Of a stretch of DNA of 37,487 nucleotides, positions 8,027 to 16,123 are shown piece after piece. The first letter of the stretch is position 1; each line of letters opens with the position of its first letter. Origin of the DNA: an uncultured Eubacteriales bacterium (GTDB lineage Bacteria > Bacillota > Clostridia > Oscillospirales > Acutalibacteraceae); assembly GCA_934630515.1 (NCBI GenBank), contig CAKTVV010000024.1:1-37487 (forward strand). The letters are read 5' to 3'. The position numbers were made by a program, and so were the translations under genes. Below the pieces are notes generated by a model. It was not told the origin of the DNA and ran no database searches. It was given only the letters and a program-made list of their open reading frames with translations.

Positions 8027-9483
8027 TGGCACATTTCCTCGGCAAAATGCACCAGATACAGTCCCACCTCTCCGGCATCAATGGCGACAGTGAACCGCCG
8101 TCCGTCAGTAAGCGGCAACAGTCTGCCGGACAGCGCCTCAGTGACGGTCGGTGTGCCGCTCAGCCCGGGCAGCTCCGGAACCGTAACGGTGGCTGTGGCG
8201 GTCGTGCCAGTACCGTTGGGCACGACGAGCAGCGCCGCTCCGTCGCCGTAGCAGGCATACGGCTGGTAACTGTTCAGTCCTTCTGCCACCACCTTTTCAA
8301 TGCGACTGTGCCGGTGGTCGGCAGGGAAATCGCCGTAGATGGTGGGCAGGCTGCGGCGCAGCGCCAGCAGTGCCCGTACCTGTTCATATCGCTTCCGACA
8401 TTCCGGACGCTCCAGCGCCGCCGTTTTCAGTCGGCCGTAGTAATAAAGATTGATGTCGGAATTGGACAGATCGCTGTCGTCGGTAAAGTCACCGGTGGCT
8501 TCTCCCATATAGACAATGGGGATAAAGGGAGAAAACAATGCGTTATAAATCAGATCCAGCATAGAACCGTTTTTGTTATAAATATTGTCGTGAGTGCTGT
8601 AACAATAGGTATATAGCTGCTTATCTCCGGTATGATCGGCATCGTTCGCCAACTCGCCGGAGCGGATGCAATCCACGATGTTATATCCAAAGCGGGTGAA
8701 ATAGGCGGCGTTCGCATGGGTCTTGGTCAGATCCTGCTCCCACTGATGTACCACCCCCATTTGCTCAATGTCAAAGGCGGCGTGGCGGTCGTTGGCGTGT
8801 TCGGAAACGATCGCCAACCGATACCCTTCCCCCTTGGCTTCTCGGCGGATAGCCGCAAACAGCTCATAGCCGGTCACGCACGGCTCCAGGTCCACCCGGA
8901 TACCGTCCAGATGACAGGTACGCACGATGGAGAGCATCGTTTCCTTATACCACCGGAAAAACAGCGGATCTTCATATAAATATTTCGGACCGCCCCAGTT
9001 GGACCAAGCCTCCCGGTCCTGTGGATCCTGTAAGATGCGTCCGATGGGCAGCTGCTCGCCGCCGACAGTGATTTTTCGTGTGACGTCGATGTCGGCCGAC
9101 ACGCCCCAGGTGACCACATCCAGCAGCACCCGCAGCCCCCGTTCATGGGCAGCATCGACAAACCGGCCAAACTCCCGCCAGCCGGCAGCGTAGTCATCGG
9201 TGCCGGACAATGCCGGCTCGACCGTATCCAGACCGATGTTGGTATAGCCGTTGGGATAGGTGAAGCTGTGCCCCATCTCGTTGATCGGGTCGATCCACAG
9301 GCAGTTGACCCCCAGATCGGCAAAATAGTCCAGCGTGCTGATGGCGGCGTCGATGGTGCCGGCAGGGGTGGCGTGCATCAGATTGACCTCGGCAATGACC
9401 GCACGGGGCAGCCAGGCGGGGGTATCCATGCCATTGTTGTTCATAAGAGAAAGTGTGGGGTCGGGCTGATGAATGGTATGCAT
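8023..9483 (-). CDS. Cytoplasmic atypical GH13-like glycoside hydrolase
   Basis: A 486-residue stand-alone catalytic module with no signal peptide, so intracellular. It is clearly homologous to the barrel of the dockerin enzyme (EVNL, ATPAGTIDAA and GVNCLWIDP segments) and to the membrane-anchored enzyme at 28234. Residues equivalent to the GH13 triad are D198 in IRVDLEP, E228 in IVSEH and H298-D299. Region I reads LDVVTWG (121-127), again without the Asn-His of classical amylases. A beta-rich C-terminal domain of about 90 residues follows. AAAGGAGG lies before the ATG. The gene sits between the GH78-like and GH38 genes in one operon. Likely role: internal cleavage of oligosaccharides released by its two extracellular paralogues. 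The substrate is unknown, and alpha-glucan specificity should not be assumed. Confidence 0.87.
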   Translation of the reverse strand: MHTIHQPDPTLSLMNNNGMDTPAWLPRAVIAEVNLMHATPAGTIDAAISTLDYFADLGVNCLWIDPINEMGHSFTYPNGYTNIGLDTVEPALSGTDDYAAGWREFGRFVDAAHERGLRVLLDVVTWGVSADIDVTRKITVGGEQLPIGRILQDPQDREAWSNWGGPKYLYEDPLFFRWYKETMLSIVRTCHLDGIRVDLEPCVTGYELFAAIRREAKGEGYRLAIVSEHANDRHAAFDIEQMGVVHQWEQDLTKTHANAAYFTRFGYNIVDCIRSGELANDADHTGDKQLYTYCYSTHDNIYNKNGSMLDLIYNALFSPFIPIVYMGEATGDFTDDSDLSNSDINLYYYGRLKTAALERPECRKRYEQVRALLALRRSLPTIYGDFPADHRHSRIEKVVAEGLNSYQPYACYGDGAALLVVPNGTGTTATATVTVPELPGLSGTPTVTEALSGRLLPLTDGRRFTVAIDAGEVGLYLVHFAEEMCQ

Positions 9484-9511
9484 AGGATCGTCCTCCTTTA
9501 TTCTCGTGCGT

Positions 9512-11650
9512 TCAACCGGTGCAGACGGCGGGAACGGCAGTGTTCAGCACCCGGATCTGGGGCGGCACCGTCAGCTCCGGTGCGCTGCCCTGTTCCATAT
9601 GGCAGTGGATAAAGCCGTAGGGGGTAGGCACGGAAATGTCGGCATACGCCAACCCGTACAGTTGGGGATCCAGCCGGATGGTGCGCCAGCCCGGCTCCAC
9701 CACCTCCAGCCCCAGCAAGCTGACCGGCAATTGATACGCCGGTGTTCCGCCCCAGGCATGGGAGAAATCAAAAAGATAGTCTCCGTTGCCGTCCGGTGCG
9801 AACCACCCCTCCTGCAACCCTTTGCCGCAATGAGCGACCAGCGGTTTCCAGCGATCCAGCAGCGGCAACAGGTATTCCTCCTGCAAACCCAGGCGGCGCA
9901 CGGCATTCAGCGTGAAATGCATAAAATAGGGCTGCATATCCGGCAGGGTGGTATCTTCCAGCACATCACACAGGATACGCCGGGCTTCTTCGCTTTCGCT
10001 GACGCCATACAAGGCGGCCAGCACATTGCTATGCTTGGAGAAGTGACGCACCGGGCGGTTTTCAGGCAGATATTGATAGGTCGGCACGACATCGGGTGTA
10101 GGAAGTCCGTCGAAATACAGCCCCCGCTCCGGATCATAGAGGTGCTTGCGGATGGCGGTACGCAACCGTTCAGCAAGCTGCCGGCAATGCTGCGCAGCAG
10201 ATGCATCATTCAGCTGATCGTAAAGAGCGGCGGCAGCGTGCAAAGCGCCGTAATACTGCATACACAGGCAGGTCTGTCCTAAGTATTTGGGCGGATGATG
10301 GAGAGTGTAGCCGTCCACGGTATTCCAATCGACAAACATATAGTTGGGGCAGTATTCAAGCAGCCCGTTTTCGCCGATATAGTCCTCGAAACGAGCCAAC
10401 AGCTTATCCAGCGCCGGACGGCACTCCTCCGGCAGCTGACGATGTCCGGTGAGCCGGAACATATCCCACAGCATCATGACCCATTGGAGGCTATAACTGG
10501 TGTGGAACATCTCTCCGTCATTTTGCTGCAGCCATTGGGCGGTACGGTATACGTCAAATTCTGCCAATTGCAGATCTCCGAAGGTGCAGGCGGTCATCAG
10601 GCTCTCGACATAATAGTCGCCGGTACACGCCAGCGGCTCCTGATGGCGGGGACTGTCCAGATGAATGGTCTGGCGACAGATGCGCAGCGTCCACTTGCAC
10701 ACCTCATAAACGGCGTTGAGCGCCTCATCGGAGGTGCGGCAGATTCCTTCCTCTGTCACCGGGTAGTGGGTAGCAATTAGGGACGGCTCCACCGTGACCG
10801 GAGCAACATCCTCGTTACGCACAGTCAGCCGCAGTGCGCCGATGCTGTGGAACCGCAGGGAGCGATAGTCGCAGTCACCATCGGTGATGAGAATGTCGGT
10901 GTCTCCCTCACGCCACAGCTCCGGCAGCTCATACCAATCGGCGGTGATGTGCGCCCGACCCCGGACGGTCAGAGAAACAAATGCCGCATAAATCCGATCG
11001 AAGGGCACCTCCACGGTGCAGGTTTCTCCGGGTGCTACCGTGACGGTTCGTTCCGCTTGGAGTAGTACCGGGTATTCTGCCATAGGTGGAATACGAGAAT
11101 CCTCCGGATGCCAGATGTCCTCCCGCTCCTCGGCCGGACACCAGGCCGCCTCCGGACGGCGGGCATCGTAGACTCCTGCCGCCGTATACGCCGTTACCGG
11201 GCGGCAGCGCCAGTCGGAGTCGGTCCCCAACGGTGCGGTAGTGCCGTCCGCAAAGCACACCTCACCCTCCAGCCAAAAGCCGCCCTGCCCCACGGAATAA
11301 TCGCACAGGGCGGTCGGCCCTAACTGCACCAGCGCCCGCCAGTGCAGGGATGTGCCGGATACGGGAACGGTCAGCGGCTGGGCAAAATAGGCCGGCGGCT
11401 TATGTACACACAGAAAATCACCCCCGACGCAGACCGGACCGTCCCCAATGGCTTTCCCGTTGAGGTACAGCCGATAGTAGGTGTCGCCGCAAATGCGGAC
11501 CCGCACCTCCTTCACCGCTTGCTCAAAGGTATACAGCCGCTCCAGCTCCACCACCGCATAGGGGATGGGCTTGGCAATGCTGTGACCGCAGATAGAACAG
11601 GTCTGCAGCTCCGGATAGCGGTCCGTCGGCAGCCAGATCCAATGACTCAT
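9512..11650 (-). CDS. GH78-like alpha-L-rhamnosidase-family protein
   Basis: A 712-residue cytoplasmic protein. The N-terminal half (about 1-290) is beta-rich with a jelly-roll region (YRLYLNGKAIGDGP at 59-72). An alpha/alpha-barrel follows at about 300-620 with the family motif at 330-350 (HLDSPRHQEPLACTGDYY), comparable to the D-x-P-x-R-E...GD acidic cluster of GH78. A C-terminal beta domain (about 625-700) resembles the rhamnosidase C domain. Established GH78 enzymes invert alpha-L-rhamnosides, but this fold is also used by relatives with other specificities, so the rhamnose call is tentative. GAGGAG precedes the ATG, and a 28-base gap leads to the next operon gene. Confidence 0.78.
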   Translation of the reverse strand: MSHWIWLPTDRYPELQTCSICGHSIAKPIPYAVVELERLYTFEQAVKEVRVRICGDTYYRLYLNGKAIGDGPVCVGGDFLCVHKPPAYFAQPLTVPVSGTSLHWRALVQLGPTALCDYSVGQGGFWLEGEVCFADGTTAPLGTDSDWRCRPVTAYTAAGVYDARRPEAAWCPAEEREDIWHPEDSRIPPMAEYPVLLQAERTVTVAPGETCTVEVPFDRIYAAFVSLTVRGRAHITADWYELPELWREGDTDILITDGDCDYRSLRFHSIGALRLTVRNEDVAPVTVEPSLIATHYPVTEEGICRTSDEALNAVYEVCKWTLRICRQTIHLDSPRHQEPLACTGDYYVESLMTACTFGDLQLAEFDVYRTAQWLQQNDGEMFHTSYSLQWVMMLWDMFRLTGHRQLPEECRPALDKLLARFEDYIGENGLLEYCPNYMFVDWNTVDGYTLHHPPKYLGQTCLCMQYYGALHAAAALYDQLNDASAAQHCRQLAERLRTAIRKHLYDPERGLYFDGLPTPDVVPTYQYLPENRPVRHFSKHSNVLAALYGVSESEEARRILCDVLEDTTLPDMQPYFMHFTLNAVRRLGLQEEYLLPLLDRWKPLVAHCGKGLQEGWFAPDGNGDYLFDFSHAWGGTPAYQLPVSLLGLEVVEPGWRTIRLDPQLYGLAYADISVPTPYGFIHCHMEQGSAPELTVPPQIRVLNTAVPAVCTG

Positions 11651-11692
11651 ACAAAATTTCTCCTCAATAATTACTTATAATTTTTTGACTCC

Positions 11693-12601
11693 TTATCCGT
11701 TGGACAGACCGGAGGTGGATATACTCTGTACCAGATACTTCTGGCAGAACGAAAACAGCACCAACAGCGGCAGCATAATGAGCAATGTAGCCGCACAGCG
11801 GGCAATCAGCGTGCCGGTGACATCATATGCATTGTTGATGCGGATGCTGACATTCTCCAGCAGATTGGCCAGTATGGCCGTGTTGGGATAGTATAGACCG
11901 GAGTAAATGTCGTCCGTCCATTGCCAGCTGATGGAGAACAGCAGCACCGTCAGCACAGTCGTGCGGGCATTGGGCAGCATCACCAGCGTAAAGGTTTTCC
12001 ATACCCCCGCTCCGTCAATGCAGGCAGCTTCGTCCAATTCCTGGGGCATAGCAGCAAACTGTTCCTTGAACAGATACACATACAGCCCCTGCTTGATACC
12101 GGTGCAGCCGATCGCCATCAGCCACATGGGGGTAAAGGTGTTCGTCAGATTGACCGTGGTAAAGCCCAGGTGAAAATAGACGAAACCCAAATACTGCGCC
12201 GTGGAAATGGTTTGGATCGGCACTAACATAATGAGCAGCACGCAGCCAAACAGCAGCTTGTTGAGCCTGAACCGAAAGCGTGCCAGTCCGTAGCCTACCA
12301 GAACGCTGGATGCTACCTGCAGCGCCGCCACCGACAGGGACAGCAAAATGGTGTTCGGCAGCGTTTTCGCTAACTCCAACCCATTCCATGCCGTGCGCCA
12401 ATAGTGCAGAGACCAATGGCGCGGGATGGTGTTCACGCTGTTATCCAGCAGGTCGGAGGGACTCATACAGGAGAGCAAAAACTTCGTGACGATGGGGCGA
12501 AGAATGATAAACGCCAATCCGAACAGGATAATGAAACGCAATAGCGCAAAGCCCCAGCCGGACAGACGGCGGGCAAACCGTTGTTTCTGAATATCCGTCA
12601 T
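11693..12601 (-). CDS. Carbohydrate ABC transporter permease, MalG type (system 2)
   Basis: A 302-residue membrane protein with about six hydrophobic segments and the cytoplasmic EAA loop typical of sugar importers (DEAACIDGAGVWKTFTLVML near residues 195-215), which contacts the ATPase. The C-terminus (VQSISTSGLSNG) resembles MalG-type ends. It lies 13 bases after its MalF-type partner at 12615-13508 with AAAGGAGAGG before the ATG. No ATPase gene is present in the window, so a shared MsmK-like ATPase encoded elsewhere is probable. It likely works with one of the two solute-binding proteins here; which one is not shown by the sequence. Confidence 0.9.
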   Translation of the reverse strand: MTDIQKQRFARRLSGWGFALLRFIILFGLAFIILRPIVTKFLLSCMSPSDLLDNSVNTIPRHWSLHYWRTAWNGLELAKTLPNTILLSLSVAALQVASSVLVGYGLARFRFRLNKLLFGCVLLIMLVPIQTISTAQYLGFVYFHLGFTTVNLTNTFTPMWLMAIGCTGIKQGLYVYLFKEQFAAMPQELDEAACIDGAGVWKTFTLVMLPNARTTVLTVLLFSISWQWTDDIYSGLYYPNTAILANLLENVSIRINNAYDVTGTLIARCAATLLIMLPLLVLFSFCQKYLVQSISTSGLSNG

Positions 12602-12614
12602 ATCGTCCTCTCCT

Positions 12615-13508
12615 TTATATGCTGTGCTTGCGGTAGGCTCGGATGATCGCCATCACCACGGCGATAACGACTCCCAGACAGATCAGATACAGAATGCTGG
12701 CGGCCGTAGCCAGCGAGTACTGCTGCTGGGTTCCCAACTCGGAGATGTAGGTAAAGATGCCCGAGGGATCGGTAAAAGAGTCTACGATGGTGTAGACGGC
12801 ATTGATAGTCATTTGGGGCATGATCATGGGAAAGGTGATCTTCCAGAACAGCTCCCATTTGTTGCACCCCTCTACCGCTGCCGCCTCATACAGCGATTGC
12901 GGTATCTCCTGCAATCCGGCCAAAAAGATAAAGATCTGAATGCCGCTGGCGGTCACCACGCTGTAAATATTGGATACGGCGCTGCTGATGATGCCGGTCA
13001 GCGTATCGCTGAAATTCAGCGACGCCAGCATAGAGGACAGCCCGCCCACCAGAGCCAGCGAGGAGTCCGAGCCGGTATCCACCGTCTGCGCCACCAGATT
13101 CATGGCCGGAGCATCAAACCGCACCAGTACGCCGGTGGTGAGAATAACCGGCAGAAAGAAGATCATCCGGGCGATCAGCCGCCCCCGGAAGCGCTGGTTG
13201 AGCAGCGTAGCAATGAACAGGCTGAAAATAAGGATGATGGGAATGTTGATGAGCAATGTGCGCAGGCTGGCAATCATATCCGGCACGATCTGCGGATCCT
13301 TGGTCAGCGCCGTCTGGTAGTATTGCCACCCTTGAAAGGTGAGTTTATATCCGAAGCTGCCGATGGTGATCTCGTTAAAGGAGAAGATCACCGTGCGCAC
13401 CAGACTGGGGATGAACACCAGCGCCAGCCCGAAAAACAGCGGCAGCATAAATAGATAGCCTTTCCTTGCCCGCCGTTCCATATAGGAGATCGAATGAGAT
13501 CGTTTCAT
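12615..13508 (-). CDS. Carbohydrate ABC transporter permease, MalF type (system 2)
   Basis: A 297-residue permease with about six membrane spans, starting MERRARKGYLFMLPLFFGLA after a short basic lead. The EAA loop is EAAAVEGCNKWELFWKITFP. Its ATG overlaps the stop of the DUF5696 gene by 4 bases (ATGA), indicating translational coupling. A roughly 45-residue insertion between the third and fourth spans (the VAQTVDTGSDSS region) resembles that of permeases that travel with DUF5696/YIP1 genes. It forms the heterodimer with the downstream MalG-type protein. Confidence 0.9.
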   Translation of the reverse strand: MKRSHSISYMERRARKGYLFMLPLFFGLALVFIPSLVRTVIFSFNEITIGSFGYKLTFQGWQYYQTALTKDPQIVPDMIASLRTLLINIPIILIFSLFIATLLNQRFRGRLIARMIFFLPVILTTGVLVRFDAPAMNLVAQTVDTGSDSSLALVGGLSSMLASLNFSDTLTGIISSAVSNIYSVVTASGIQIFIFLAGLQEIPQSLYEAAAVEGCNKWELFWKITFPMIMPQMTINAVYTIVDSFTDPSGIFTYISELGTQQQYSLATAASILYLICLGVVIAVVMAIIRAYRKHSI

Positions 13509-16108
13509 TGATGGGCCTCCTCTCCGGCGATAACAAGGGTGAAATCGTGCGCCTTAACGGTCAGTCCAGCAGCGGTATAGTCGGCGTCGGAATAATTTAC
13601 ATAGGCACGGCTGCCGTCGGCGTAGGTGGTGCAGAAGACCGACTCGTTTAGCGCAGTGTGATCGGTCATCGTTTGCCCGGCAACGTGTCGCTGGAAAGCT
13701 CCCAGCCGCTGCCAGAGGGCGGTAAATTCCGTCAGATTGTCCCGGCTATTCAGCGAATAGTTGGTACGTCCCAGCGCCGTGCCGGTCAGCAGACTGTCCT
13801 CCCGGCTGATGAGGGTATAGGACAGCGCCGCTCCATACTCTACCGAGCGCAGTAGCTGCTCATTGCGGTCGTAGCTCAGATTTATCGCACTGCCGCAATA
13901 GGGCAGCAGCCCGTGAATCACCATGGGGTAAAACGGCACCGCTGTGGTTTCGGCATCGAACCGGGAGCAGGTGAGCGGCAGGTCGTACAGATCGTCTGCG
14001 TAGGGCAAAACATAGGCGTTGCCGGTATCAAAGCTCATCGCTTCTGCCGCAGAACGGGCTGTTTCCAGCGCCGTTTGCAGCGTGCTTAGTGCGTCGGTGC
14101 GGCTGACCGCCGTATGGGTGGTATAGTCGCCGCCCAGATATCGTCCCGCCGTGCCGTAGGATACCGCCGGTTTTGTGCCCAGTCGCCGGGCAGCATCGGT
14201 GAGATATCCGCTTATATAGTCGGCATATCGTTTAGGAGAAGCGAAATACGGGACGGCATCGCCGGTGTTGTCGAAAAAACGGGTCACGGGATCGTAGTCG
14301 CCCCGCTTCACCAATACCCGATTGAGATAGTGGGCACTGTCGGTCTTTTTGGAAAAACCGTTGCCACCGCCATAGACCAATTGAAAGCTGCCGTCGGTGT
14401 ACAAACGTCCGCCGGCGCTCTGCAATTGTTGGTTGAGCGCAGTCAGATCTTGAAGGCTGCCCAGCTTGCGGGACAGGGAAAACCGGTTATTTGTTTTGGG
14501 CGTCAGCCCTCGGTCGGAAAACCCGACCAACCGTATCGCTGCCTGCCCGCATCCATCGGCGGACAAGGCTTCCATGTCCTCTCCGATCTCTTTCAGCGTG
14601 GACAGCACGATCTTCCGGTCATACGGGATTCCCAAAAAGCTGGCGTCCTCCAGAGTCATTCCCCAATAGGTCAGATACACGGACGGGGCAGCCGCATCCG
14701 CCTGTCGGATGCCGCCGGTATCCAGCAGATAGCGGCGATAGGTCTGCGCCATCGCCTGCCAGCTGCTTTCCTCCGCCCCCAGCAATACATACCGCTGCGT
14801 TGGAAAAGCCGTGGACAGATCCTGCACAAACAGATTGTATACCGGAATCAACTGATCGGCGCCGATATCGGTGGTGTCCATATGCCGCATCGTAAACAGC
14901 GTATAAATGTGGTTGGGGGTGGCGGAGCAATCGGGGCTTTCGGCGTAGAGTGTACCGTTTTCCGCTCCCTCTTCTACAATCGTCAGCACACTCCCCGTCG
15001 GGCGCAGTATGCCATAGACCGGCAAACAGCTGTTTTGAGCCAGCTGGGTCATTTCCTCGTTCTGGATGCTGTAATCCGCCCCATAGAACGGCTGCGAGTA
15101 GGTGCTGACATGGTTATGATCCCAGTCAATGAGCGCTCCGCTGCCATCCGGCACGAAGAATTGCCCGTCATTGCCCTCGGAGGAGGCAAAGTACTCCAGA
15201 AAGGTCAGACTTTGCAGTTTATAGGCATGGCTGACCTCCTCAATGCGATCGGTCAGCACCCGGGCAGAAAATCCGTCTATCTGAAGGCTGTATTCCACCG
15301 GCACCACAAACCCGGGTGTATTGGATTGCTCATCGCTCTCCATGCCCCAGGCAGCCAGGTCGGCGGCGTGATCCTCCCGGGTATACCCCAGCAGGGTCAG
15401 ATACTCCCGCACCTCCTCCGTGTCGCTTTCTCCGGCATCCTCGTTGAGAATATACAGGTTCATTTTTTCGATTGCCGGATAGGCCTTACGGATGGTATCG
15501 TCCGCATCCTCCGCCGTATACAGCGTATAGAACCGCAGCATCCGGCGGCTCATAGCAGCACCGTCGGGGTTATCGCCGTTGCGCAGCATTTCCAGCAGGG
15601 CATCCAGCTTTTCCTCGCTGAACACCCGGGGGACGAAGCTGTTGTCGGTGCTGACGCCGAAGGTATAGGTCACCCGGATGCGGTCATCGGTATGGGTGAT
15701 ACGGTATTGCCCCAATGCCACGCTGTCCGTATCGGAGAACATATACTGGGCAGAGGACTGCTCCTCGTAGTACACCAGCATCAACTCAGAACGCATCCGC
15801 TTTTCGGTGTCGGCGGAGTAGGGCTGCGCCGTTTCTCCGGCAAAGGACGAGGAATAACGGGTGCCCTGCGCTTTGTTTTCCACTGTAAAATGGGTAGTAT
15901 CGGTATCGAATACCAGTCGGACCGCATCATTCTCCAAAGTGAGCGCTTCGCCTGCCGCCGCAGTCTGCCAGGCAGTTTGCCCGGAGGAATCGTCCTCGGA
16001 GCTGCCATGCTTCGGCGCTTGATAGGCGGCGCCGTTGCCGGCACAGCCGGTCAGAGCCGTCAGCAAAGCCACGGTCAGCAGCCATGCGCCGCATCGTTTT
16101 CCTTTCAC
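13505..16108 (-). CDS. DUF5696-domain lipoprotein
   Basis: An 867-residue lipoprotein: a basic N-terminus, hydrophobic core and lipobox LTGC with C22, then a short polar linker and a large globular region matching the uncharacterised DUF5696 family. Such proteins are typically found beside YIP1-family membrane proteins and sugar ABC permeases, as here, so a surface role in glycan handling is inferred. No catalytic residues can be named. The start is GTG, supported by AAGGAGGG 9 bases upstream; the ATG just before it is in another frame. It lies between the YIP1 gene (15-base gap) and the MalF-type permease (4-base overlap). Confidence 0.85.
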   Translation of the reverse strand: MKGKRCGAWLLTVALLTALTGCAGNGAAYQAPKHGSSEDDSSGQTAWQTAAAGEALTLENDAVRLVFDTDTTHFTVENKAQGTRYSSSFAGETAQPYSADTEKRMRSELMLVYYEEQSSAQYMFSDTDSVALGQYRITHTDDRIRVTYTFGVSTDNSFVPRVFSEEKLDALLEMLRNGDNPDGAAMSRRMLRFYTLYTAEDADDTIRKAYPAIEKMNLYILNEDAGESDTEEVREYLTLLGYTREDHAADLAAWGMESDEQSNTPGFVVPVEYSLQIDGFSARVLTDRIEEVSHAYKLQSLTFLEYFASSEGNDGQFFVPDGSGALIDWDHNHVSTYSQPFYGADYSIQNEEMTQLAQNSCLPVYGILRPTGSVLTIVEEGAENGTLYAESPDCSATPNHIYTLFTMRHMDTTDIGADQLIPVYNLFVQDLSTAFPTQRYVLLGAEESSWQAMAQTYRRYLLDTGGIRQADAAAPSVYLTYWGMTLEDASFLGIPYDRKIVLSTLKEIGEDMEALSADGCGQAAIRLVGFSDRGLTPKTNNRFSLSRKLGSLQDLTALNQQLQSAGGRLYTDGSFQLVYGGGNGFSKKTDSAHYLNRVLVKRGDYDPVTRFFDNTGDAVPYFASPKRYADYISGYLTDAARRLGTKPAVSYGTAGRYLGGDYTTHTAVSRTDALSTLQTALETARSAAEAMSFDTGNAYVLPYADDLYDLPLTCSRFDAETTAVPFYPMVIHGLLPYCGSAINLSYDRNEQLLRSVEYGAALSYTLISREDSLLTGTALGRTNYSLNSRDNLTEFTALWQRLGAFQRHVAGQTMTDHTALNESVFCTTYADGSRAYVNYSDADYTAAGLTVKAHDFTLVIAGEEAHQ

Positions 16109-16123
16109 CGATTCATTCCCTCC

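Noticed and set aside
6290..8251. 653-codon open frame on the plus strand
   Set aside because: Antisense shadow of the GH38 gene, which carries all family motifs. The frame has low-complexity Gly/His/Gln/Arg composition typical of reverse-strand artefacts.
8023..9483. Calling the cytoplasmic GH13-like gene an alpha-amylase or sucrose phosphorylase
   Set aside because: Region I lacks the conserved Asn-His and the overall sequence groups with its two paralogues here; a specific enzyme name cannot be supported.
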